Source of the DNA: Ruminococcus sp.
GTDB taxonomy: Bacteria > Bacillota > Clostridia > Oscillospirales > Ruminococcaceae
Length of the DNA stretch: 54,088 bases
Direction: 5' to 3'
Assembly (NCBI GenBank): GCA_017649325.1
Contig: JAGCHA010000134.1
Span: 1 to 54,088 of the forward strand
This document shows positions 1 through 8,194 of this stretch, one piece after another. The position numbers and the translations under genes were made by a program. Numbering within the stretch: position 1 is the stretch's first letter; every line of letters starts with the position of its first letter. The notes below the pieces were generated by a model. That model was not told where the DNA came from, made no database searches, and worked only from the letters and a program-made list of their open reading frames with translations.

Positions 1-299
1 AGCGCACCGATGTGGCGGAGAGACTTTATCTCCTCCTCGGGGAAGTAGCCCTTGAGCGCGAGCACGGAGTACAGCGCGGGAGCTGTGTGTCCCTTGGAGA
101 GCACGAAGCGGTCTCTGTCGGGAGCCTCGGGATCCTTGGGGTCAACGTTCATCTTCCCGTTGTAGAGATAGGTCAGTGTGTCGCATATCGAGAGCGAGCC
201 GCCGGGATGTCCCGACTTCGCGTTATATGTGCCCTCGATAACGCCCATTCTCGCCTTGCAGGCGAGCTTCTGCAATTCTTTTTTCTTTGCTGAATCCAT
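1..299 (-). CDS. Transketolase, N-terminal subunit (partial)
   Basis: Only the first 99 codons are in the window; the gene continues beyond the left edge. The visible protein starts MDSAKKKELQ and contains the thiamine-diphosphate transketolase signature around residues 26-40 (YNAKSGHPGGSLS) followed by DRDRFVLSKGHTAPALYSVLA, which fits the N-terminal half of a split transketolase as found in many Clostridia. Transketolase moves two-carbon ketol units between sugar phosphates in the non-oxidative pentose phosphate pathway. The start is set by ATG at 297-299 with a good SD (GGAGG, about 303-308). Whether the C-terminal half is a separate gene lies outside the window, so 'split' is inferred from family habit and not seen. 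Confidence 0.85.
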   Translation of the reverse strand, partial: MDSAKKKELQKLACKARMGVIEGTYNAKSGHPGGSLSICDTLTYLYNGKMNVDPKDPEAPDRDRFVLSKGHTAPALYSVLALKGYFPEEEIKSLRHIGA

Positions 300-330
300 A
301 ATTACCTCCGTTTATTATTCTGCCGACCGC

Positions 331-1176
331 TCACGCAAGTCCGCATTTATTTATGATGATGTCGATGAGTTCCGCTACTGCGCCCTCATCGTTCGTGCGC
401 GTAAGCACCATATCTGCCGCCGACTTCACGCAGTCCTCGGCATTTGCGGGACAAGCACCGAAGTCTGCTGCCTGCAGCATTTCGAGGTCGTTGTCAAAGT
501 CGCCTATCGAAACGAATGTGAAGTCCCCGAAGCCTTCAAGCTTCCTGTACTCCGTCAGTGCCGAGCCCTTGCTCACTCCGAGTGGGAGCATTTCAAGGAA
601 AATGTCCGCCGAGCGTACAAAGTCCGCCTTCTTGTCGAAGCCGAGCTGCCGCGTGAGCACCTCCATATGCGGGACGTCCTCGGGTGCGAGTGAAAACAGC
701 ACCTTCAGCCAGCCGCCCTCCTCTATATCCGGGAGGTCGACGTACTCGGGGACGATATTGCACAGGCGCGTGTGGAGCTGCTGGTACTCGGTGTTGCTGA
801 ACACGTATGTGCCGTCCGCACGAAGCACCTCTCCGCCTGCCTCGGGCATAGCCTCAAGGAGACGTATCGCCATTTCTCTGCACTCGGGCGGGAGCGGATG
901 AGTGTAGAGCGTCTCGCCCCGCACGAAATCGTGTATCGCCGCGCCGTTGTACATGATGACGGGCGAGCGCAGTTCGAGAACTTTCAGAAACTGCTCGAAC
1001 GACTGTATCGTCCGCCCCGTCGCGACAGTGAACCGCCCTCCGAGAGCTGTGAACCGCTCGATAGCGGCGCGGTCAATGCCGCTTATCTCCTTTTTGGAGT
1101 TGAGCAGTGTGCCGTCCATATCGCTGAGCAGTATCACCTTTGATATATCTTCAAACAAATTATCACATCTTTTCAA
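331..1176 (-). CDS. Cof-type HAD-superfamily phosphatase
   Basis: A 281-residue HAD hydrolase. Motif I is DMDGT at residues 19-23, with Asp19 as expected nucleophile and Asp21 as acid/base; a Lys in VSKGSAL near residue 205 and GDFDNDLEML near 225 fit motifs III and IV of the Cof/YkrA class, whose members dephosphorylate sugar phosphates or flavin nucleotides. The substrate cannot be told from sequence. No ATG precedes motif I: the start at 1176 is TTG and overlaps the rluD stop region (1163) by 14 bases, suggesting translational coupling; other TTG/GTG codons at 1158 or 1137 are possible. The start is therefore the least certain part of the call. Confidence 0.85.
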   Translation of the reverse strand: MKRCDNLFEDISKVILLSDMDGTLLNSKKEISGIDRAAIERFTALGGRFTVATGRTIQSFEQFLKVLELRSPVIMYNGAAIHDFVRGETLYTHPLPPECREMAIRLLEAMPEAGGEVLRADGTYVFSNTEYQQLHTRLCNIVPEYVDLPDIEEGGWLKVLFSLAPEDVPHMEVLTRQLGFDKKADFVRSADIFLEMLPLGVSKGSALTEYRKLEGFGDFTFVSIGDFDNDLEMLQAADFGACPANAEDCVKSAADMVLTRTNDEGAVAELIDIIINKCGLA

Positions 1177-2077
1177 GCTTGTTCAGCACCGAAACAAAGT
1201 AGTCGGGGAGGTCGCTCGTGAACTCCATATACTCGCCTGTCGTCGGGTGGATAAAGCCTATTTTTCGGGCGTGCAGGCACTGACCCTCGATGCCCTTATA
1301 GGGCTTGCCGTAGACCGCGTCGCCGAGGACAGGGTGTCCGATGTAGGCGAGGTGTACGCGTATCTGGTGGGTGCGCCCCGTTTCGAGGCGAAGCCTTACG
1401 TGCGCGTAACCGCCGTACTGCTTTATCACACTGTAGTGCGTGACAGCATTGCGGCTGTTCTCGGTCGTGACACACATTTTCTTGCGGTCGGTCTTGTGAC
1501 GCCCGATAGGTGCGTCGACCGTGCCCTCTGTCTCCTTGAAGTGCCCGCAGGCGACAGCCTCGTACTCGCGCGTGAAGCTGTGTACCTTTATCTGCTCTGC
1601 TAAGTGCAGATGAGAGGCGTCATTCTTAGCGACGATGAGCAGTCCGCTCGTGTCCTTGTCGATGCGGTGGACGATACCGGGACGGATAACGCCGTTTATC
1701 CCCGAAAGACTGTCCCCGCAGTGGTGCAGGAGCGCATTCACGAGCGTACCCGTGTAGTTGCCGTGGGCAGGGTGGACTACCATGCCCTTCGGCTTGTTGA
1801 CCACGAGCAGGTCGGCGTCCTCATAGACGATGTCCAGCGGGATATCCTCGGGAACGGCGTCCATAGCCTGTGGCTCGGGTATCTCTGCCTCTATTGTCTC
1901 TCCGCCGCGGAGCTTATAGTTCTTGCTGACGGGTTTGCCGTCCGCGAGGACCAGTCCGTCGGCGATGAGTCCCTGTACAGCGGAACGTGTGAGCTCCGCA
2001 ATATTGTCCGAAATATACTTGTCTATTCTCGCTCCCGCGGATTCGGCTCCGCAGACGAGCGTGACCTTGTCACTCAT
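1163..2077 (-). CDS. rluD: RluD-type 23S rRNA pseudouridine synthase
   Basis: A 304-residue protein with an N-terminal S4 RNA-binding domain (about 14-65) and an RluA-family catalytic domain. The active-site motif HRIDKDTSGL has its catalytic Asp near residue 140, preceded by the conserved VNKPKGMVVHP segment at 94-103. The family isomerises uridines to pseudouridine in the large-subunit rRNA; the S4-containing Clostridial members are usually named RluD although site specificity is unproven. It overlaps lspA by 8 bases and HAD by 14, forming a tight lspA-rluD-HAD unit. This lspA-rluD adjacency is conserved in Firmicutes (lspA-ylyB), supporting the name. Confidence 0.92.
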   Translation of the reverse strand: MSDKVTLVCGAESAGARIDKYISDNIAELTRSAVQGLIADGLVLADGKPVSKNYKLRGGETIEAEIPEPQAMDAVPEDIPLDIVYEDADLLVVNKPKGMVVHPAHGNYTGTLVNALLHHCGDSLSGINGVIRPGIVHRIDKDTSGLLIVAKNDASHLHLAEQIKVHSFTREYEAVACGHFKETEGTVDAPIGRHKTDRKKMCVTTENSRNAVTHYSVIKQYGGYAHVRLRLETGRTHQIRVHLAYIGHPVLGDAVYGKPYKGIEGQCLHARKIGFIHPTTGEYMEFTSDLPDYFVSVLNKLEKM

Positions 2078-2591
2078 TTCCGCTCTTCGTTTTCTCGGCT
2101 TCGAGCTTCGCCGCCTTCTTCGCCTTTTCTATCTTAGGGTCGATGAATACCATGTAGACGATGACGAAAATGAATGCGAACGTCACGCAGATGTCCGCGA
2201 CGTTGAATATCGCAAAGTGGAAGGGCTTGAACTCGAACATATCAACTACGTAGCCGTAACGGAAGCGGTCAATGAAATTGCCGATGCCTCCCGCGACGAA
2301 CAGCATTATCGAAAAAGCAAGGAATTTCGAGCGCTTCAGCGCCCAGAACATACCCGCCAGACCGAGCACGATTATCAGCAGCGTGAAGCCGATGAGGAAC
2401 CACCTCTGCCCCGACATGCTGCCGAAAATGGCGCCGTCGTTCTCGAGGTAGGTCAGGTCGAACACCTTGAAATCGCCGAAGTGTATGAAATCCATACTGC
2501 CGACGGGCTTGAGCGATACCACCGCCCAGTGCTTGACGAGCTGGTCGGCTGCGACAAGCACGGCGATGAGCACAACGAGTATTATCGCCAT
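2070..2591 (-). CDS. lspA: Lipoprotein signal peptidase (signal peptidase II)
   Basis: An aspartyl membrane protease that cleaves the signal peptide of diacylated prolipoproteins. About four hydrophobic segments are visible; the two catalytic aspartates lie in GNFIDRFRYG and YVVDMFEF, and the N-terminal ADQLVKHWA motif is typical. The start is ATG at 2589-2591, giving 173 residues, because an AAAGGA SD lies just upstream (about 2595-2600); an ATG 48 bases earlier sits inside a hairpin and has no SD. The gene follows ileS and overlaps rluD by 8 bases. Several lipoproteins that would be its substrates are encoded in this window (16629-17444, 38504-39103, 36596-37999, 47725-49128). Confidence 0.94.
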   Translation of the reverse strand: MAIILVVLIAVLVAADQLVKHWAVVSLKPVGSMDFIHFGDFKVFDLTYLENDGAIFGSMSGQRWFLIGFTLLIIVLGLAGMFWALKRSKFLAFSIMLFVAGGIGNFIDRFRYGYVVDMFEFKPFHFAIFNVADICVTFAFIFVIVYMVFIDPKIEKAKKAAKLEAEKTKSGNE

Positions 2592-2609
2592 ATTTATCCT
2601 TTCGCAAAC

Positions 2610-2640
2610 ATTGCCTGCCGCAAAAAATGTGGCAGGCAAT
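2610..2640 (-). repeat. Hairpin between ileS and lspA
   Basis: A perfect 10-bp inverted repeat (ATTGCCTGCC at 2610-2619 and its complement at 2631-2640) with an 11-base loop. On the minus strand it lies immediately after the ileS stop and before the lspA SD. No T-tract follows, so it looks more like an mRNA processing or stabilising hairpin, or a weak terminator, than a full intrinsic terminator. Confidence 0.6.
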
Positions 2641-2651
2641 ATCGTTCTAAT

Positions 2652-5422
2652 TTATACTTCAACTGCGACCGCACATCTCTCGCAGAGTGTGGGGTGTGTG
2701 CTGTTTTTGCCGACTGTGCATGAATAGCACCAGCAGCGCTCGCACTTCTCGCCGTCAGCCTTAGCGACCTCGAATACGGTCTCGCCTTCGCCCTTTACAA
2801 CTTCAACGCCCGAAACGATAAGGATATCCTTTAAGCTGTCAGCAAGCTCCGCATAACGGCCGAAGTCAGCCTCGGAAGACTTGATGATTATCTTAGCCTC
2901 GAGCGACTTGCCGATAGTCTTGGCGTTTCTTGCCTCCTCGAGAGCCTTGTTTGCTCCGAGGCGGGTGTTGTAGATGAAGTCCCACTTGTCAGCGAAATCA
3001 GCGCTGAACTCGATTCCGCTCTTCTCGGGCATCTGGTTGAGGAACACGCTCTCCTTGTCGTCAGCGGATGTGTGAGGCATGAACTGCCATATCTCCTCGG
3101 CTGTGAACGAGATTATCGGTGCCGCAAGTCGAGCAAGTGCGCTGAGTATGCGGTACATCGTCGTCTGAGCAGCGCGGCGGAGGTCGCTTGCCTCCTTCTC
3201 GCAGTAGAGTCTGTCCTTGATGATATCGAGGTAGAAGTTGGACATATCAACAACGCAGAAGTTATGGATAGCGTGGAAGGCAATGTGGAAATCGTACCTC
3301 TCGTAGCCGCCCTTGACGTCGTCAATGAGCTTGTCGAGCTTCATGAGTGCCCATTTATCGAGCTCTGTGAGCTTGTCGTCGGAAACGCTGTCCTTGTCGG
3401 ATCGAAGCCCGCGCCGTTGCCGAGGTTTCCGAGTATGAACCTTGCGGTATTGCGTATCTTCTTATAAGCGTCCGAGAGCTGGCTCAGGATAGGCTTTGAG
3501 ATACGGATATCGCTGTGATAGTCCGATGAAGCTACCCACAGGCGGAGGATATCCGCGCCGTACTGGTCGGTTATCTCGCTGGGGTCAATACCGTTGCCGA
3601 GCGACTTGTGCATGGTCTTGCCTTCGCCGTCAACTACCCAGCCGTGGGTGCAGACTGCCTTATAGGGGGCAGTGCCCTTGTATACTACGGATGTAAGGAG
3701 TGACGACTGGAACCAGCCGCGGTACTGGTCTGCTCCCTCGAGGTAGAGGTCGGCAGGCCATGTGAGGCTGTCGAAATCGTCCATGACAGAGGTGTGTGAT
3801 ACGCCGCTGTCAAACCATACGTCCATGATATCGTATTCCTTGGTGAACTCGCCGCAGCCGCACTCACACTTCACGGAAGCGGGTATGAACTCGCTGACTT
3901 CCTTCGTCCACCATGCGTCCGAGCCCTCTTTGCGGAAGAGGTCGGCAATAGCGGAGATAGTCTCGTCGGTGACGATGGGCTTGCCGCAGTCCTTACAGTA
4001 GATGACGGGTATCGGAACGCCCCATGTCCTCTGACGGGAGATGCACCAGTCGCTTCTGTCGCGGACCATGCCCTTGATGCGGTCCTCGCCCCACTCGGGT
4101 ATCCACTGTACGCTCTCAATTGCCTTGATAGCCTCGTCCTTGAAGCCGTTTACAGAGCAGAACCACTGCTCGGTAGCACGGTAGATTATCGGGCTGTTGC
4201 AGCGCCAGCAGTGCGGATACTGGTGGACTATCTTCTGAGTTGCGAGCATTGCGCCGAGCTCTGTGAGCTTGGCGGCGATAGCCTTGTTTGCCTCGTCGGT
4301 GTCGAGACCTGCGAACTCGCCTGCCTCTGCGGTCTGCTTGCCCTTGGCGTCTACGCATACGATGATGCCGATATCATCGTAATTCTTGCAGACCTCGAAG
4401 TCCTCCACGCCGTAGCCGGGAGCGGTGTGTACGCAGCCTGTACCCGACTCAAGAGTTACGTGGTCGCCGACGATTATCGGGGACGGACGGTCATAGAGCG
4501 GGTGCTTGGTCTTCATGCCTTCGAGCTCTGCGCCTGTGAAGATGTGCTCGGTGGTATACTCAGTGATACCGGCAGTCTCCATGGTCGTCTTTACGAGCTC
4601 CTCAGCCATTACGTAGTACTCGTCGCCTACGTGTACGAGGGTATAGTTATACTCGGGTCCGAGGCAGATAGCAAGGTTGCCGGGGATAGTCCAAGTAGTC
4701 GTAGTCCAGATAACGAAGTATATCTTTGAAAGGTCAAGACCGAGGTTGGAGAAAATGCCCTTGTCGTCGGTGACATTGAACTTCACGTAGATGGAGTAGC
4801 AGGGGTCATTTGAATACTCTATCTCAGCCTCTGCGAGGGCTGTGTTACAGTCGGGGCACCAGTAAACGGGCTTCAAGCCCTTGTACATATAGCCCTTCTT
4901 TGCCATTGAGCCGAATACCTCGACCTGACGCGCCTCATATGCGGGACGGAGCGTGAGATAGGGGTACTCGTAATCGCCGAGCGAGCCCATTCTCTTGAAG
5001 CCCTTCATCTGATTGGCTACCTGAGTCATAGCGTACTCGCGGCAGTGCTTTCTAAGCTCTGTGGGCGGGATAGCACCGTCCTTGATACCGATGGCCTTCA
5101 TAGCCTTGAGCTCGATAGGAAGACCGTGAGTGTCCCAGCCGGGAACATACGGCGCGCAGAAGCCTGTCATATTCTTGTACTTAACGATGAAGTCCTTGAG
5201 TGACTTGTTAAGAGCGTGTCCCAGATGTATCTCACCGTTTGCGTAGGGAGGTCCGTCGTGAAGAATGAACGTGGGCTTGCCCTTGTTCTTCTCTATCATC
5301 TTGTAATAGAGCCTCTCGCTCTCCCATTTTTCAAGGGTCTCGGGCTCTCTCTTGGGCAGATTTCCGCGCATGGGGAATTCTGTCACAGGTAAATTCAAGG
5401 TAGCATTGTAATCCTGTGCCAT
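2652..5422 (-). CDS. ileS: Isoleucyl-tRNA synthetase, interrupted by a one-base frameshift
   Basis: Class I aminoacyl-tRNA synthetase charging tRNA-Ile; about 923 residues once the frame is restored, the usual bacterial length. The first part (3341-5422) has the HIGH-like motif (GEIHLGHA), the CP1 editing domain, and the signature KTMHKSLGNG; the second part (2652-3344) has the anticodon-binding domain (YHALHNF-like segment) and a C-terminal zinc knuckle (CERCWC and CERC). The frames join if one G is added next to 3399-3400: the upstream frame then reads DPDKDSVSDDKLTELDKWAL straight into the downstream part. The start is ATG 5420-5422 with SD AAAGGTG; the longer frame to 5515 has none. No T-box is visible in the 140-base leader. 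Essential function makes a sequencing or assembly deletion more likely than a real lesion. Confidence 0.93.
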
Positions 5423-5562
5423 TGGTATCACCTTTCGTTGTTTTAATGCGTAATTAGTATTTCGTAATGCGTGATTATATGCAGGGGATGGCGTTCCCGG
5501 CGTCCCGTTCATCAATTGCGCATTCCGAATATTTTCGCCGTTTTTGGCTGAAGGTCAGTCGC

Positions 5563-6111
5563 TCAGCCCTCGATGCCGTTAGCGACTGCGTTTGCAATGT
5601 CCTCGGCTGTCTCGGTGGTGTCGTCCTCTTCGTAAGCCTCGGGCATTGAAGATATCATCTCAAGGTGAGCCTTGTACATATCGAAGAGGCTCTTCTTGAA
5701 CTCTGCGACCTGACGGCGTGCGTCGATGAGAGCTTCCTTCTCCTTGGCTATCTCGGCGCGGTTCTTCTCCATAGCCTCTGCGTGCTGACGGACTGCCTCG
5801 TCCTCGAGCTGGTCTGCCTTAGCCTGTGCCTCGGCGATTATCTGCTCTGCCTTGTCATTGGCGTCGTTGAGGACCTGATGTCCCTGCTTCTGAGCGCCGA
5901 GAAGAGCGTCCTTGAGGGCGTCCTCGTCCTTCATATACTCTCTTACCTTGTCGGCAAGTATCTGTATCTTGTTGTTAGCCTCTGCGCGCTCGCGCTCCAT
6001 TTCGTCGAGCTCAGCCTCGAGCTGGGAGAGAAATTCGTCTATCTCCTCCTGCTTGTAGCCAAAGGCTGCCTTCTCGAATCTTTTATTTCTTACGTCCTTT
6101 GATGTTATCAT
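5563..6111 (-). CDS. divIVA: DivIVA-family cell division/polarity protein
   Basis: A 182-residue protein starting MITSKDVRNKRFEKA, the membrane-binding DivIVA N-terminal motif, followed by FGYKQEEIDEFLSQLE and a long Glu/Lys/Ala-rich coiled coil (about residues 30-150). DivIVA proteins bind negatively curved membranes at poles and septa and recruit partners for division or wall growth. SD AGAGGTGA precedes ATG 6111. It lies directly downstream of ylmH and sepF, the classic Firmicutes division cluster, and upstream of ileS, an arrangement shared with many Gram-positives (divIVA-ileS). The acidic C-terminus (EEDDTTETAED) is variable in the family. Confidence 0.93.
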   Translation of the reverse strand: MITSKDVRNKRFEKAAFGYKQEEIDEFLSQLEAELDEMERERAEANNKIQILADKVREYMKDEDALKDALLGAQKQGHQVLNDANDKAEQIIAEAQAKADQLEDEAVRQHAEAMEKNRAEIAKEKEALIDARRQVAEFKKSLFDMYKAHLEMISSMPEAYEEDDTTETAEDIANAVANGIEG

Positions 6112-6123
6112 GATAAATCACCT

Positions 6124-6882
6124 CTAAATATATTTCTTCAGAATTATGTGTATACGGCCCTTCTTGGTCTCGCCGTTGATACCTGATAGAATGAATCTTC
6201 CGCAGCCTCTCACCGAGAGGATATCGCCCTCGCGTACCTCCCTCGATACCGAATCTGCGGTCAGGTGGTTGACGTCCACCCTGTCAGTGCGGATAAGTTC
6301 TGCCGCTTTTTCGCGGCTGACCTTCGCCGCAAGGCTGACAACGCAGTCGAGCCGCAGCGAGGCGACCGTACCGCTCATATCCTGAAACTTCTGAGCATCA
6401 TCAAGCTCAAACGGACGGCTGTCGGATATCTTCACTCCGACCCGCCCTATCTTTGTAACGGAGGACATGACAGCCTCCGCCGCGATATCCGTCACGAATG
6501 TCTGAGCCTCGCCCTCGCCCGTGACGATATCCCCTATGACCTCGCGCCTGAGCATCTGAGCCATGAACGAGCCGAGGAAGTCCCTGTGCGTGAGCTCATC
6601 CTCCTCGCGGTAGGTAAAGGTCAGACACTTCATGGGGAACATCTCCCGCACTTCATCGCCGAGGTATTCGGGGTAAACAGCCAGCATTTTCCGCCTTGCG
6701 CCATCGTAGCCGCCCCACAGCATATAGCTGAGGTCGCCGACGTTGGCTCTGCACCAGAGCTCCGCCTCAGCGCACTGTCTCTCATCGAAGAACGACGAGA
6801 ACACAGGGGCGTAGTCTCTGCCGCAGCGGCTCACCATATCTGCGAGCCTTGCGGAAAAAAGCTTGTCGGGCTGTGCGTTCAT
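6124..6882 (-). CDS. ylmH: YlmH-family S4-domain RNA-binding protein
   Basis: A 252-residue protein with a C-terminal S4 domain (about 180-240: SLRLDCVVSLAAKVSREKAAELI, then VDVNHLTADS and GDILSVRGCGRF). The N-terminal two thirds resemble the YlmH/photosystem II S4 protein family. In Bacillus subtilis YlmH has been linked to ribosome rescue and large-subunit quality control; by family that role is plausible here, and this window also encodes rqcP (46341-46583), another small S4 protein of that process. Its ATG shares one base with the sepF stop (TGATG), so the two are translationally coupled. Name confidence comes from both sequence and the conserved sepF-ylmH-divIVA order. Confidence 0.88.
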   Translation of the reverse strand: MNAQPDKLFSARLADMVSRCGRDYAPVFSSFFDERQCAEAELWCRANVGDLSYMLWGGYDGARRKMLAVYPEYLGDEVREMFPMKCLTFTYREEDELTHRDFLGSFMAQMLRREVIGDIVTGEGEAQTFVTDIAAEAVMSSVTKIGRVGVKISDSRPFELDDAQKFQDMSGTVASLRLDCVVSLAAKVSREKAAELIRTDRVDVNHLTADSVSREVREGDILSVRGCGRFILSGINGETKKGRIHIILKKYI

Positions 6883-7370
6883 CAGATGAACACGCCGTTG
6901 TTCTCCAGCTCGCCGACGAGGTCTTCGCCGATGAAGCCGACATTGTAGGGCGTGATGATGTATGTGAGGTTTGCAACGGGCTTGAGACTGCCGCCGTTAG
7001 CGTAGGCAACACCAACGAGGAAATCGATTATTCTTCTCTTGTTCTCGGGAGAAGCTGTCTCAAGGTTGAGAACTACGGTCTTCTTGGCAATGAGGTGGTC
7101 GGCTATCTGCTTGGCGTCCGTGAAAGCCGAGGGCTTTACGAGAACTACCTGAAGCTGTGCGGTAGTCTGGATGTTTACCACCTTGTTCCTTCTGCTTCCG
7201 AAGGTGCTTCCGCCCTCACCTGATGCTGCGGCTGCAACAGCCTCCTCGTGCTCGATAGCGGCAGCTGCACGCTCGGCTCTGGGGTCAGCATGGATGGGAG
7301 TATCAGCGAAATCAGCTTCCTCATCCTCGGCTGCAAAGAAGAAATCCTTGATATTCTCGAACAGTTTCAT
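6882..7370 (-). CDS. sepF: Cell division protein SepF
   Basis: A 162-residue protein with an N-terminal amphipathic membrane-targeting helix (MKLFENIKDFFF), an acidic, Ala-rich linker to about residue 65, and a C-terminal SepF domain (VVNIQTTAQLQVVLVKPSAF ... VVLNLETASPENKRRIIDFLVG). SepF polymerises into rings, binds FtsZ and tethers it to the membrane during septation. SD GGAGTAAATT precedes ATG 7368-7370. It starts the sepF-ylmH-divIVA series. A 128-base gap separates it from yggS and contains only a short CTGCC/GGCAG hairpin at 7465-7478 that I can point to. Confidence 0.94.
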   Translation of the reverse strand: MKLFENIKDFFFAAEDEEADFADTPIHADPRAERAAAAIEHEEAVAAAASGEGGSTFGSRRNKVVNIQTTAQLQVVLVKPSAFTDAKQIADHLIAKKTVVLNLETASPENKRRIIDFLVGVAYANGGSLKPVANLTYIITPYNVGFIGEDLVGELENNGVFI

Positions 7371-7498
7371 AATTTACTCCATTCTCCGCATATTGTTTTA
7401 TATGTCTGTGACCTGTGCGTCCCATGCGGAGGAACGTACAGGCTTATTGCCGTGATTATCATATCTGCCTTTCGGCAGCTCTGAACTTGTTGCGGGGC

Positions 7499-8194
7499 TT
7501 ACTTCTTTGAGTAGTCCCTTGCTCCGAAGAGTCCCGTGCCGACACGCACGAGGGTCGAGCCGTGCCTTACGGCGTCGGCGTAATCGTGGGTCATGCCCAT
7601 GGAGAGCACGTCCATTTCCACGCCTGCTGAGTCCTTCACCTTGTGGAAGAGCTCCTCCATGCGCCCGAGGAAGATGTCCCCCGAGGCAGGCGGCGGTATG
7701 GTCATCAGTCCGCGCACTCTCAGGTTCTCCATAGATGCTGCTGCCTCTATGAGCTCCGCAAGGGAGTCGGGAGCGATACCGCTTTTTGACTCCTCTCCGC
7801 CGATATTGACCTCGCAGAGGATGTCCATTACCTTATTATGTGCCGATGCCAGCCTGTTTATTTCCTGTGCCAGCCTGATGCTGTCCACAGACTGTATCAT
7901 GGTCATCGGCTCTATTATATACTTGACCTTGTTGGTCTGCAAATGTCCTATGAAATGTATCTCGGCAGAGCTGTCATAAGCCTCCTGCTTCGAGAGGAAT
8001 TCCTGCACCCTGTTCTCGCCGAGCAGCGTTACGCCGAGCTCTACCGCACGGTTCACGGTCTCGGGAGCAACGGTCTTGGTGACCGCCATGATGCGTATCT
8101 CCTCTGCGCGTCTTCCGCATTTATCAGCCGCCTCGGCGATATTCTCGCGTATCGCGGCGAGGTTATCATTTACAAAGCTGAGAGCGTCAGTCAT
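7499..8194 (-). CDS. yggS: YggS/PLPBP-family pyridoxal phosphate homeostasis protein
   Basis: A 231-residue single-domain PLP-binding protein of the YggS/YlmE/PROSC family, which buffers free PLP and has no confirmed enzymatic activity. The PLP lysine is expected in IMAVTKTVAPETVNRA (near residue 40), and the conserved LLGENRVQEF, IHFIGHLQTNK and SMGMTHDYADAVRHGSTLVRVGTGLFG motifs are present. ATG 8192-8194 is preferred because a GAAGGAG SD lies about nine bases upstream, over a TTG nine bases earlier. It overlaps the preceding gene by 8 bases. Placement next to sepF is conserved in Firmicutes (ylmE-ylmF-ylmG-ylmH-divIVA); ylmG itself is not seen here. Confidence 0.92.
   Translation of the reverse strand: MTDALSFVNDNLAAIRENIAEAADKCGRRAEEIRIMAVTKTVAPETVNRAVELGVTLLGENRVQEFLSKQEAYDSSAEIHFIGHLQTNKVKYIIEPMTMIQSVDSIRLAQEINRLASAHNKVMDILCEVNIGGEESKSGIAPDSLAELIEAAASMENLRVRGLMTIPPPASGDIFLGRMEELFHKVKDSAGVEMDVLSMGMTHDYADAVRHGSTLVRVGTGLFGARDYSKK

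Noticed and set aside
5423..5562. T-box leader for ileS
   Set aside because: The spacer is too short and lacks the T-box sequence and specifier stem.
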